Origin: Bacteroidetes bacterium ADurb.Bin174
Lineage (GTDB): Bacteria > Bacteroidota > Bacteroidia > Bacteroidales > Paludibacteraceae
Assembly: GCA_002070265.1 (NCBI GenBank)
Contig: MWCX01000038.1
Location: 1-64,000, forward strand
Length of the DNA: 64,000 nt
Direction: 5' to 3'
In this document: positions 55,892 through 64,000 of the stretch, piece after piece
How positions within the stretch are numbered: position 1 is the stretch's first letter
Layout: every line of letters begins with the position of its first letter
Made by a program: the position numbers and the translations under genes
Notes under the pieces: model-generated
The model's input: only the letters and a program-made list of their open reading frames with translations
Databases searched by the model: none
Told to the model about the DNA's origin: nothing

Positions 55892-57559
55892 ATGACTTCC
55901 AAACTCCCCCATATCCTACTTTTTCTCATTCTTTTTTTGAGACTTCCGGTTACAATTACCGCACAGGAGGAAACGACCAAGACTTTTAACATCAGCAAAA
56001 GCCTGAGCATCTTCAATTCCGTGCTGAGAGAGCTTGACATGTATTATGTAGATACTTTGCAGCATGAGCAAATGGTCAAGTCGGCTATAAATTATATGTT
56101 GAGAGACCTGGATCCATATACCGTATATATCCCTGAATCTGAGACAGAAGATATTACTTTCATGACTTCCGGAGAATATGGCGGTATAGGTGCCATCATT
56201 ACAAAAACCGAGGACGGAATATGTGTATCAGAACCTTACGAAGGCATGCCGGCACAAAAACACGGTTTGAAAGCAGGCGATATCATTTTGGAGATTGACG
56301 GAGAAAAAACGACTGATTTCTCTGTTTCTGAAGCAAGTTCAAAATTAAAAGGCACTCCCAATACGGAAATCAAACTGAAAATTCAGCGCTACGGACATAA
56401 AAAACCTTTTGATAAAAAGTTTCTACGCGAAAAAATTCACATTCCGCCCATTTCATTTTCGAAGATTGTAGCACCCGGAATCGGATTTATATTACTGAAT
56501 GATTTTACAGAGCAAGCATCCCTGGAGGTTAAAAACATCATCATGGACATGCAGGCTAAACATCAAATTGAATCACTTATTTTAGACTTAAGAGGAAATG
56601 GTGGCGGATTGATTGATGAAGCTGTAAAAATCATGGGATACTTTGTCTCAAAGGGAACTGAAATTGTCAGTACAAAAGGTAAGACTCCTCAAGCTTCTCA
56701 TACCTATAGAACAACCCTTGACCCCATTTTCCCTAATATGAAACTAGCTGTACTGGTAAACAATGCCTCAGCTTCGGCTTCCGAGATACTTGCCGGAGCT
56801 GTGCAAGATCTTGATCGTGGTATTGTGATTGGTGAGCGGACTTTTGGTAAAGGATTGGTGCAAAACATCAGACCGGTCAGTTACGGCGGGCATGTGAAAG
56901 TAACAACGGCGAAATATTATATCCCAAGTGGTCGTTGCATCCAGGCCATTGATTATGCACAGCGAAAAGAGGACGGCATTTTGAGACGTATTCCTGACAG
57001 CCTTAGTCAAACGTTTAAAACCAAAGACGGCAGGACAGTCCTTGATGGGGGCGGTATCATTCCTGACTCCGTCACCCAGGATGAACACAAGATTAATATT
57101 GCATATTACATTTACGCAAAAAATCTGTATTTTAGTTTTGCTAACCGTTATGCAGCCCAACATGCTTCTATTCCGCAGCCTGCCGAATTCAAGTTAACAG
57201 ACCAGGATTTCGATGATTTTGTTGCCTTCATCAAAGAAAAGAAATTTACTTATACACCGCAGACAAAAGAATATTTTGATGAACTGTATAACTTTTCCAA
57301 ATTAGAAGGCTTAGATAAAGAAGCGGAGGCTGAATTTGAAGCTTTACGTTCAAAATTGATCCCCGACCTTGATGTCAAATTACATGAAAACAAAGATGAA
57401 ATTTTGAATTTATTAGGATTTGAAATTGTCAAAAGATATTATTATCAAAAAGGAGCCATTGAATATTCGCTTATCGATGATGAAGATTTAAAGGTGGCTG
57501 TTGAGCTATTGAATGATCAAGCTAAATTTCTTGCTTTGCTGCAAAAAGGAATAGAATAA
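55892..57559 (+). CDS. C-terminal processing protease (S41 family)
   Basis: The 555-residue exported serine protease has a signal peptide (about 1-24), a PDZ domain (about 90-170, AKTEDGICVSEPYEGMPA-like region and GLKAGDIILEIDG) and an S41 domain with the Ser in NNASASASEIL and Lys in GERTFGKGLVQ. It trims or degrades envelope proteins. The next gene begins 1 base after its stop with a GTG start, implying coupling. Confidence 0.9.
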   Translation: MTSKLPHILLFLILFLRLPVTITAQEETTKTFNISKSLSIFNSVLRELDMYYVDTLQHEQMVKSAINYMLRDLDPYTVYIPESETEDITFMTSGEYGGIGAIITKTEDGICVSEPYEGMPAQKHGLKAGDIILEIDGEKTTDFSVSEASSKLKGTPNTEIKLKIQRYGHKKPFDKKFLREKIHIPPISFSKIVAPGIGFILLNDFTEQASLEVKNIIMDMQAKHQIESLILDLRGNGGGLIDEAVKIMGYFVSKGTEIVSTKGKTPQASHTYRTTLDPIFPNMKLAVLVNNASASASEILAGAVQDLDRGIVIGERTFGKGLVQNIRPVSYGGHVKVTTAKYYIPSGRCIQAIDYAQRKEDGILRRIPDSLSQTFKTKDGRTVLDGGGIIPDSVTQDEHKINIAYYIYAKNLYFSFANRYAAQHASIPQPAEFKLTDQDFDDFVAFIKEKKFTYTPQTKEYFDELYNFSKLEGLDKEAEAEFEALRSKLIPDLDVKLHENKDEILNLLGFEIVKRYYYQKGAIEYSLIDDEDLKVAVELLNDQAKFLALLQKGIE

Positions 57560-57560
57560 A

Positions 57561-58346
57561 GTGAAAAGACTCAGACAAGTTTACAAGTACTTGGTCCATT
57601 TGTTAACTGCACGTAACACAAATGGCTTTGGCGTACATTCTCCTTATGTGTATGAGTTTATTCAATCTGTCCTGAAAGAAAAACACCCCTTTTATGCTTT
57701 TGAAAAAATAGAAGCTATACGAAAACAAATGCTTGCCGATAACAGTAAAATTTTCGTTACGGATTACGGCACCGGCACTGACAGGGAAAGAGCTGTTTCA
57801 GAGATTGCACAACACGCTTTGAAAGAGCCTGCAATGGCACAAATACTATTCAGGATTGTCCATCATCATCAGTACAAAAACATCCTCGAACTTGGGACTT
57901 CCTTAGGAATCAGCAGCATGTACATGGCATCGGCTTCTGTGGGCTGCCAAGTCATTACCTTGGAAGGCTGCCCTGCAATCAGTGCTTTGGCACAACAAAA
58001 CTTCGACCGGCTCGGACTAAAACACATCAAGTTAATTAATTGTAATATAGACGAACAGCTTAGCAGTATTTTATCAACCCTCAATAAATTAGATTTTGTT
58101 TTCATTGACGCCAACCATCGTTATGAGCCGTTGATGCGCTATTTTGAAACTTGTTTAAACCATGCGGACGAAAAAGCCATCTTTGTAATTGACGACATTT
58201 ATTGGTCGGCGGAAATGAAAAAAGCATGGAAAGAAATAAAAGAGCACAACATGGTAAAAGCCACTATAGATATTTATCACATGGGCATTGTATTTTTGAA
58301 TCCGATGCTTCAGAAGAGGCACTATGTTGTAAGAACTAAGAACTAA
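57561..58346 (+). CDS. class I SAM-dependent methyltransferase (O-methyltransferase-like)
   Basis: A 261-residue protein starting at GTG 57561. The SAM-binding ILELGTSLGISSMYMA is near residue 112, VITLEGCP is at the ribose position and DFVFIDANH and IFVIDDIYW give the following motifs. It resembles the catechol-O-methyltransferase-like group; the substrate is unknown. It is probably cotranscribed with the S41 protease. Confidence 0.8.
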   Translation: MKRLRQVYKYLVHLLTARNTNGFGVHSPYVYEFIQSVLKEKHPFYAFEKIEAIRKQMLADNSKIFVTDYGTGTDRERAVSEIAQHALKEPAMAQILFRIVHHHQYKNILELGTSLGISSMYMASASVGCQVITLEGCPAISALAQQNFDRLGLKHIKLINCNIDEQLSSILSTLNKLDFVFIDANHRYEPLMRYFETCLNHADEKAIFVIDDIYWSAEMKKAWKEIKEHNMVKATIDIYHMGIVFLNPMLQKRHYVVRTKN

Positions 58347-58500
58347 GAACGAAAAACGATGAGCTAAGAACGATGAACGAACCCGACCACGCGACCCCGG
58401 AACACGGAACTCGGAACGCGTTAACTTCCCTAACTTCTTTAACTTCTAAAAAACTACTAACTACTAACTACTAAAAATAACTTCTTTAACTTCTACAAAA
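58340..58500 (+). repeat. modular phrase array after the methyltransferase
   Basis: AAGAACTAAGAAC units overlap the methyltransferase stop region. GATGAACGA, GCGACCCCGGAACACGG and AACTTCCCTAACTTC units follow, ending with ACTACTAACTACTAA. It resembles 55729-55891 in module order. Confidence 0.7.
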
Positions 58501-58519
58501 ATTTACAGTAAACATTGTC

Positions 58520-59068
58520 ATGAAAATCTACACTAAAACAGGCGACAAAGGAAAGACAAGTCTCATTGGCGGCACAAGAGTTTGGAAAAACGACGTCAGA
58601 TTGGAGGCTTATGGAACCATTGACGAACTCAATGCATTTATCGGCATGTTGGTGTCCGGCAAATTACCTGATGACGTACGGAAGTTTTTGCCAGGCATCC
58701 AGCATCGATTATTTACCATCGGATCTTTCCTGGCTACCGACCGTTCAAAAACAGCAATCAAACCGGCTTCTATCGTTCATGAAGCAGATGTTCAAGCATT
58801 AGAACAAGAAATAGACAGGTTGAATGAGTTACTTCCACCTATTCGGAAGTTTATTTTACCGGGTGGAAGTCATGCCGGCTCCATAGCCCATGTTTGTCGC
58901 GCAATTACCCGGAGGGCAGAGCGAAAAATCTTACATTTGGTGCAAACAGGTTTCGAAATTGATGCTTTATTATTACAATATGTCAACAGATTATCTGACT
59001 ATCTGTTTGTTTTGTCGCGCTATCTCACTGTTTCTGAGGGAAATAAAGAAATTTTTTGGGAAAGTTAG
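58520..59068 (+). CDS. cob(I)alamin adenosyltransferase, PduO type
   Basis: It transfers the adenosyl group of ATP to cobalamin. The N-terminal ATP motif TKTGDKGKTSLIGG, YGTIDELNAFIG, FILPGGS and CRAITRRAE all match the PduO family. At 182 residues it is normal. No other cobalamin gene is near. Confidence 0.9.
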   Translation: MKIYTKTGDKGKTSLIGGTRVWKNDVRLEAYGTIDELNAFIGMLVSGKLPDDVRKFLPGIQHRLFTIGSFLATDRSKTAIKPASIVHEADVQALEQEIDRLNELLPPIRKFILPGGSHAGSIAHVCRAITRRAERKILHLVQTGFEIDALLLQYVNRLSDYLFVLSRYLTVSEGNKEIFWES

Positions 59069-59087
59069 GAATAATCATTTTTTTTTC

Positions 59088-59095
59088 TATGTTTG
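59088..59095 (+). promoter_or_regulatory. promoter -7 element for the DUF2795 gene
   Basis: TATGTTTG, 50 bases ahead of the ATG at 59145. Confidence 0.45.
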
Positions 59096-59144
59096 CACAA
59101 TATTTAGAAGTATAGTACTTGAACATTTTTAATGTGACCCGACT

Positions 59145-59366
59145 ATGTATTGGACTTTAGAATTAGCATCAAAAATTGAGGATGCACCTTGGCCCGCAAC
59201 AAAAGATGAACTGATTGATTATGCCATCAGATCAGGTGCACCGTTAGAAGTTGTTGAGAATCTACAAGAGATTGAAGATGAAGGCGAAGTTTACGAGTCA
59301 ATAGAAGATATCTGGCCAGACTATCCCACCAAGGAAGATTTCTTCTTCAATGAAGATGAATACTAA
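59145..59366 (+). CDS. DUF2795 small acidic protein
   Basis: A 73-residue protein matching the DUF2795 pattern (WPATKDELIDYAIRSGAP...VVENLQ), with an acidic C-terminal third (EIEDEGEVYESIEDIWPDY). The function is unknown; conserved small proteins of this type are widespread in Bacteroidota. It has its own promoter. Confidence 0.8.
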   Translation: MYWTLELASKIEDAPWPATKDELIDYAIRSGAPLEVVENLQEIEDEGEVYESIEDIWPDYPTKEDFFFNEDEY

Positions 59367-59512
59367 TAACTAAACCTGTACGACAGGTATCATTTGCAGT
59401 CCGATTCCGGCTGTATTTTTTCATGCACAAACAATTTTTCGGTATTTTATAAGTTAAATATCTGTACGCTGTATGACTTTTCAGATAGGTTATACAGTTT
59501 ACTGATAAGAGA

Positions 59513-60484
59513 ATGAAAAATAAACGCATGAGAAAAGTTGTTTTCCGTCTTTTCTTGATTTCCTTCTTAAACCTCCACGCACAGTTCGATGCGCAACTGA
59601 GTCAGTATATGCTACACCCAACCGGCTTTAATCCTGCTGCCGTTGGTGAAAGTGGAATGTTAGATGTAAGCGGACAACACAGGCTGCACTGGGTAGGTAT
59701 GCCGAACGGTGGCTCTACGACAGTGTTTAATATTAATACCCCTTTTAAAATTGCGGGTAAGCAACAAGGTGTAGGCATCAGTTTTATCAACGATAATGTG
59801 GGTCTGTTCATCAATCGTACTTTTCATCTTCAATATGCCTATAAAATCAAAATTGGAGAAGCAGCTTTGAATATCGGACCGGGATTGGGATTTGTAAGCG
59901 TAGGGTTCAAAGGCGACAGCGTACGTGGTCCGCAGGTGCAAATCGGAGATTATCACGACATCAACACTGATCCGGCAATCCCTACCACTTTAACTGAAGG
60001 TTTAAATCTTGATATTGATGTAGGCGCATGGTTCACTTTCAAGGATTTTTATACAGGTGTTTCTTATTCTCATCTCAACCAACCTGTTGTGGAATGGGAT
60101 GAAACACATGATTTTCGTCCGGTAAGCACCCTGTTTGTTACTTCCGGATATAATTTCACATGGAAAAATCCCAAATACGTATTCAAACCATCCATATTGC
60201 TAAAAACTGATTTTTCTGCCTTTCAACTGGATTTATCAACCTTGGTCGAATACGACAATCAATATTGGGGCGGCTTATCCTATCGTTGGAGTGATGCGGT
60301 TGTTTTCTTAGCCGGCATTCATATCGGCAATGGTTTAGCGATCGGATACTCCTTTGATTTCCCTGTTTCACACATGATTAAAGCAAGTTGGGGTTCTCAT
60401 GAAGTCATGCTTTCCTATGTTTTTGACATCAAATCCGGCGACTCCTCGCGTCGAAAAAAATATAAAAGTATCAGAATTCTTTAG
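59513..60484 (+). CDS. porP: type IX secretion system outer membrane protein PorP/SprF family
   Basis: The 323-residue outer membrane beta-barrel has a signal peptide (about 1-23) and the PorP/SprF start QFDAQLSQYMLHPTGFNPAAVG. It ends in an aromatic-rich strand and a basic tail. PorP-type proteins work with the PorK-PorN ring of the T9SS. It directly precedes porK, the order known from Porphyromonas gingivalis. Confidence 0.88.
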   Translation: MKNKRMRKVVFRLFLISFLNLHAQFDAQLSQYMLHPTGFNPAAVGESGMLDVSGQHRLHWVGMPNGGSTTVFNINTPFKIAGKQQGVGISFINDNVGLFINRTFHLQYAYKIKIGEAALNIGPGLGFVSVGFKGDSVRGPQVQIGDYHDINTDPAIPTTLTEGLNLDIDVGAWFTFKDFYTGVSYSHLNQPVVEWDETHDFRPVSTLFVTSGYNFTWKNPKYVFKPSILLKTDFSAFQLDLSTLVEYDNQYWGGLSYRWSDAVVFLAGIHIGNGLAIGYSFDFPVSHMIKASWGSHEVMLSYVFDIKSGDSSRRKKYKSIRIL

Positions 60485-60545
60485 TTTGACAGAATAAAAT
60501 GAACGCTTTTCCGTTTGATACATTGACATTAAAAATTTTAACTAT

Positions 60546-61919
60546 ATGAATAAACTTTTTGTTATCATTGCATCAGTACTGTTGATAACATCCTGCAACA
60601 GACCGGTAGGTGAACTTGCAACTTCCCCCAACTCGTCAAAGATGGGGTTCTCGGACACCAAACCGCTTGGCATGCAACTAATTAAAAAAGGAACTTTCAT
60701 GATGGGCGCACATATGCCGAATGGCATGTTCCCCGGACGGGAAGCCACACGCCAAGTCACGGTCGAGTCTTTTTTTATGGATGAATCAGAAATTACCAAC
60801 GATCAGTATCGGCAATTTGTAATGTGGGTGCGTGATTCCATCGCATACCGCGAACTTATCAATGTCGGCAGGTACGAATATATGATTGATGATCCGGATA
60901 GCGAAAGTGATTCAATCAGAATCAGATGGTCACAACGCATTCGCTGGAACGATCGGGATGAAGATGTACAGGAAGCTCTATCTACGCTGTATTATTCGGG
61001 AAAAGATGATTTGGGCACGCGACAGTTGAACGCCGCACGCATGATATATCGATATGAGATTTTCAATTACGACCAAGTGTCGCTACCGCGTAACCAATTT
61101 AATTACATCACCAACTCTTATCCCGAAGGTGCTTATGTGTCGGTTGACACCATTTATTATGATGACAACAACCATATGGTGACAAGGACCATCAACAGGA
61201 AACTAACCTGCAGGCAGGATTTCTATTCAACTAAAATGTTGAATATTTATCCTGACACCCTAACCTGGACAAGGGATATTCGTTTTTCTTACAACGATCC
61301 GAAAATGAAAATGTATTTCAGTGATCCGAATTACACAGACTATCCGGTGGTGGGCGTAAACTGGGAACAAGCCCAGGCTTTTTGTCATTGGCGCACAGAG
61401 TTGTATAACAAGACCCACAAAGTAAAAGTGGAGCCTTACCGACTACCTACTGAAGCGGAATGGGAATTTGCAGCCAAAGGACGCGACAAGGATGCGATTT
61501 ATCCTTGGAAAGGCAACAAGGTAATTGACGAACAAAAAAACTGTTATTTGGCTAACTTCAAACAAGAAAGAGGTAATTATGTGAATGATGCAGGTGTAAC
61601 GACCAAACCTGTGAAGTCATATAATGTAGTACCCAATGCCAATGGTTTGTATGATATGGCAGGCAATGTGGCAGAATGGACTTCAACTGCTTATTTCGGC
61701 ACTACCAGTATGGTTACTGCCGACATCAATCCTAACTTTGAATACAACGCCAAAGCAGATGATCCCGTGCACATGAAACGGAAAGTCGTTAAAGGCGGTT
61801 CATGGAAAGATATTCCGTATTTCTTACAATCCGGAACAAGAACTTATGAGTACCAACATGTTAGCAGACCATACATAGGATTCAGATGTGTTCGATCCTA
61901 TAGAGGCGATATTAAATAA
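60546..61919 (+). CDS. porK: type IX secretion system lipoprotein PorK/GldK
   Basis: This outer membrane lipoprotein has C17 in a LITSC lipobox and a sulfatase-modifying-factor (FGE-like) domain containing EITNDQYRQFV, YRLPTEAEWEFAAKG and GGSWKD (417-422). In P. gingivalis PorK forms a periplasmic ring with PorN. The length is 457 residues. It is the second gene of the porP-K-L-M run. Confidence 0.9.
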   Translation: MNKLFVIIASVLLITSCNRPVGELATSPNSSKMGFSDTKPLGMQLIKKGTFMMGAHMPNGMFPGREATRQVTVESFFMDESEITNDQYRQFVMWVRDSIAYRELINVGRYEYMIDDPDSESDSIRIRWSQRIRWNDRDEDVQEALSTLYYSGKDDLGTRQLNAARMIYRYEIFNYDQVSLPRNQFNYITNSYPEGAYVSVDTIYYDDNNHMVTRTINRKLTCRQDFYSTKMLNIYPDTLTWTRDIRFSYNDPKMKMYFSDPNYTDYPVVGVNWEQAQAFCHWRTELYNKTHKVKVEPYRLPTEAEWEFAAKGRDKDAIYPWKGNKVIDEQKNCYLANFKQERGNYVNDAGVTTKPVKSYNVVPNANGLYDMAGNVAEWTSTAYFGTTSMVTADINPNFEYNAKADDPVHMKRKVVKGGSWKDIPYFLQSGTRTYEYQHVSRPYIGFRCVRSYRGDIK

Positions 61920-61951
61920 TTTTTTTCTGAAACTTATAGCATTTAAGGAAT

Positions 61952-62890
61952 ATGGTAGATAAATTAAAAAAATTGGGATCTGTAAAAATCCCTACCAAAG
62001 ATAAACTTTTCAATGTAGGTTACGGCGTCGGTGCATCCATTGTAATCATTGGCGTGCTCTTTAAATTGATGTACTGGCAAGGTGCAAACATCATGTTGAC
62101 AGTCGGATTGGTAACTGAAGCCCTGGTGTTTTTCATGAGTGCTTTCGAGAAGCCGTTGAAAACATATGAGTGGGACAAGATAATTGATTTTGAAAGTGGA
62201 AAATTAGACTTGCATATCGATCCCAGGTCATTTATTCCCCCTACACCATCACCTTCAGACATGCCGACTCAACATTTCCCGTCAGCAACTCCACCAGTCC
62301 ATTCCCAGGCTCCGGCATTTCCGGGTGTCACAAATATTGAAGGTCTCAGTGATGAAGATGCACAAAAACTCAATATGAGCATTCAAAATTTGACACGCAC
62401 CGCGAGCCAATTGAATGAAATTGCTACCTTCTCTTTGGAAACGGAGAAACTGACTCAAAGCATACAAGCTTTTTCAGAAAACACTGCGAAATACGTTCAA
62501 AATCAGGAGGCTTTATTTAAGGCAACGGATATCTTGCTACAGATTTATGAACGCATAGGGGAAGATACCGAAAAGATTGAAGTGAACACACAAGAGTACC
62601 GCAACAAAGTAGAAAAAATCAACAACAACTTAGCCGGTATGAATTCAATTTACGAAATACAATTGAAAGATGTTCATACGCAATCCGTACACTTCCACAA
62701 TCAGGCAGAAATCTCCAAGCAACTTTCAGATGAAATGAAAAATGTTACAGGAGAAATGAGCAAGCTGAAGGATGTTTCGGATGATTTTTCTTTGGCAACA
62801 GAAAAACTGAAAACCAATGCAAATGAATTGGCGGATAATATTGCAAAACTGAACAGCATATATGGCAATATGCTGAACTCAATGGGTTAA
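61952..62890 (+). CDS. porL: type IX secretion system motor protein PorL/GldL
   Basis: A 312-residue inner membrane protein with two helices (about 24-42 and 46-64), a Pro-rich segment and a long coiled-coil cytoplasmic domain. E56 in the second helix (VGLVTEALVFF) lies where GldL has its functionally important glutamate. With PorM it forms the proton-driven motor of the T9SS. The start is ATG 61952. Confidence 0.9.
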   Translation: MVDKLKKLGSVKIPTKDKLFNVGYGVGASIVIIGVLFKLMYWQGANIMLTVGLVTEALVFFMSAFEKPLKTYEWDKIIDFESGKLDLHIDPRSFIPPTPSPSDMPTQHFPSATPPVHSQAPAFPGVTNIEGLSDEDAQKLNMSIQNLTRTASQLNEIATFSLETEKLTQSIQAFSENTAKYVQNQEALFKATDILLQIYERIGEDTEKIEVNTQEYRNKVEKINNNLAGMNSIYEIQLKDVHTQSVHFHNQAEISKQLSDEMKNVTGEMSKLKDVSDDFSLATEKLKTNANELADNIAKLNSIYGNMLNSMG

Positions 62891-62924
62891 ATCAATCAAG
62901 CAGAATCAAGTATAAAAAAATATT

Positions 62925-64000
62925 ATGGGTGGAACCAAGAACTGTCCGGAAACCCCGCGACAACGGATGATTGGCATGATGTACTTAGTACTGATTGCCT
63001 TGCTTGCACTGAATGTCTCCAGCGAAATTTTAAACGGTTTTAAAATGGTGGATGACAGTCTGCATACTTCTACTCTTTCCATTGATGAACAGAATCGTCG
63101 CCTCTATCAAGAATTTCATGCCATGTATGCTGAAAATCCGCAAAAGGTGGGCGAATGGCTCGACAAGGCAAAAATTGTTCAACGGGAAGCTGATGAGCTT
63201 TTCAACTATATCCATCAGTTTAAAGTTGATATTCTTAAACTTGCCGATAAAGACATAGCTGACACGATAGAAGCAAGAAATATCCACAAAAGAGAAGATT
63301 TGAATGTACCATCTTATTATGCGCTGCATGAGGGTAATGGGACTAAGTTGAAAGAAAAAATTGAACATTTTCGTGATTTGATGATCTCTCTCGTCAACGG
63401 TAATCATGGGGATCATGAGGTATTTCAAAATGTCTTCTACACGGGCAACATCAATAACAAATCCTGGGAAATAGCCACTTTCGATAATATGCCGGTTTCT
63501 GCTGTAATTACCATTCTTACCAAATATCAGAATGATGTGCGAAATACGGAATCGAAAGTCATACAACACCTGAAAGAAAGTACGGACGAAGGCGATGCGA
63601 GGGTAAACAAATTCGATGCTTTCGTGGTAGCTGAATCCAACTATGTGATGGAAGGTCAGGAATATCGTGCAAAAATTTTATTGGCAGCAGTGGATACCAC
63701 TAAAGCTCCCAATATATACATCAATGGCAGTAAATTAGCCGGTAACAACTATGTTACTACCGCCTCACGGGTTGGTGAACACAGCTATTCCGGATACATT
63801 GAATTCCCCAACAATCTTGGGCAGATTCAAAAGTTCAATTTCACAAGCAAATACAATGTTGGTAAACCGGCAGCCATCATTTCAAATGATGATTTGAATA
63901 TCCTGTATCGTGGGTTCGATAACAACATCAGCATTTCAGCACCGGGTATTCCGACCGAAAATTTGCGCATAGACGTCAAAGGCGGAACTGCCACACAGAA
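62925..64000 (+). CDS. porM: type IX secretion system motor protein PorM/GldM, cut by the window end
   Basis: The ATG at 62925 lies 34 bases after porL. The N-terminus MGGTKNCPETPRQRMIGMMY leads into a single transmembrane helix (LVLIALLALNVSSEIL) and then the periplasmic helical and beta domains. About 358 codons are visible; the family is about 500 residues, so the C-terminal part and probably porN lie beyond the window. Confidence 0.92.
   Translation, partial: MGGTKNCPETPRQRMIGMMYLVLIALLALNVSSEILNGFKMVDDSLHTSTLSIDEQNRRLYQEFHAMYAENPQKVGEWLDKAKIVQREADELFNYIHQFKVDILKLADKDIADTIEARNIHKREDLNVPSYYALHEGNGTKLKEKIEHFRDLMISLVNGNHGDHEVFQNVFYTGNINNKSWEIATFDNMPVSAVITILTKYQNDVRNTESKVIQHLKESTDEGDARVNKFDAFVVAESNYVMEGQEYRAKILLAAVDTTKAPNIYINGSKLAGNNYVTTASRVGEHSYSGYIEFPNNLGQIQKFNFTSKYNVGKPAAIISNDDLNILYRGFDNNISISAPGIPTENLRIDVKGGTATQ

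Noticed and set aside
56768-57163. 131-codon minus-strand frame
   Set aside because: Antisense to the S41 protease; no family signature.
63030-63569. 179-codon minus-strand frame
   Set aside because: Antisense to porM, whose frame and family match are clear.

Overview
The window looks like a chromosomal segment of a Bacteroidales-type bacterium (phylum Bacteroidota). Three things point there: a porP-porK-porL-porM type IX secretion (T9SS) cluster at the right end, several secreted proteins with Bacteroidota-style C-terminal sorting domains, and promoters of the Bacteroidota form (TAnnTTTG at -7, sometimes with TTTG at -33) ahead of many genes. The gene blocks lysS-gpsA-pgi, greA-HIT, fur-purA, parA-parB-DUF5683-transglycosylase and frdCAB-type succinate dehydrogenase/fumarate reductase fit the same lineage. 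Everything here is read from sequence and family knowledge; no database search was run.

Positions 1-11.9 kb are an AT-rich accessory island in which every gene lies on the minus strand. It holds a lone PD-(D/E)XK-type protein, a truncated DUF6994-like gene cut by an IS256-family element whose transposase has an internal deletion, a compact three-gene operon read as drmE-drmA-drmB (DISARM-type phage defence) and a four-helix membrane protein. No methyltransferase and no drmC phospholipase are present. Each gene or operon is followed at its 3' side by an imperfect palindrome; three of these share TAACA...CCGTT termini. The layout resembles an integron-like cassette array with no integrase in view.

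Positions 12.2-34 kb are housekeeping: lysS, gpsA, pgi, a large secreted amidase, a DUF4837 lipoprotein, pdxA, pheS, glgB, HIT, greA, miaB and the sdh/frd operon. The spacers between them are crowded with dispersed palindromic and phrase-like repeats. A candidate small RNA lies at 27.8 kb.

Positions 34-40 kb hold a degraded beta-carbonic anhydrase and an AT-rich cluster of four exported proteins: a peptidase-S74 protein with a sorting domain, two paralogues with sorting domains, and a papain-like protease. Their likely exporter is the T9SS, part of which is encoded 20 kb downstream. Short related sequences bracket the cluster.

Positions 40.8-59.4 kb hold lysC-lysA, a GH9/deacetylase-like fusion with degenerate active sites, tRNA-His, fur-purA, alkaline phosphatase, a MerR regulator, a LysM transglycosylase, DUF5683, parB-parA, gldG (without gldF), coaD, a C-terminal processing protease, a methyltransferase, a cobalamin adenosyltransferase and a DUF2795 protein. 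Positions 59.5-64 kb are the T9SS core genes porP, porK, porL and a porM cut by the window end.
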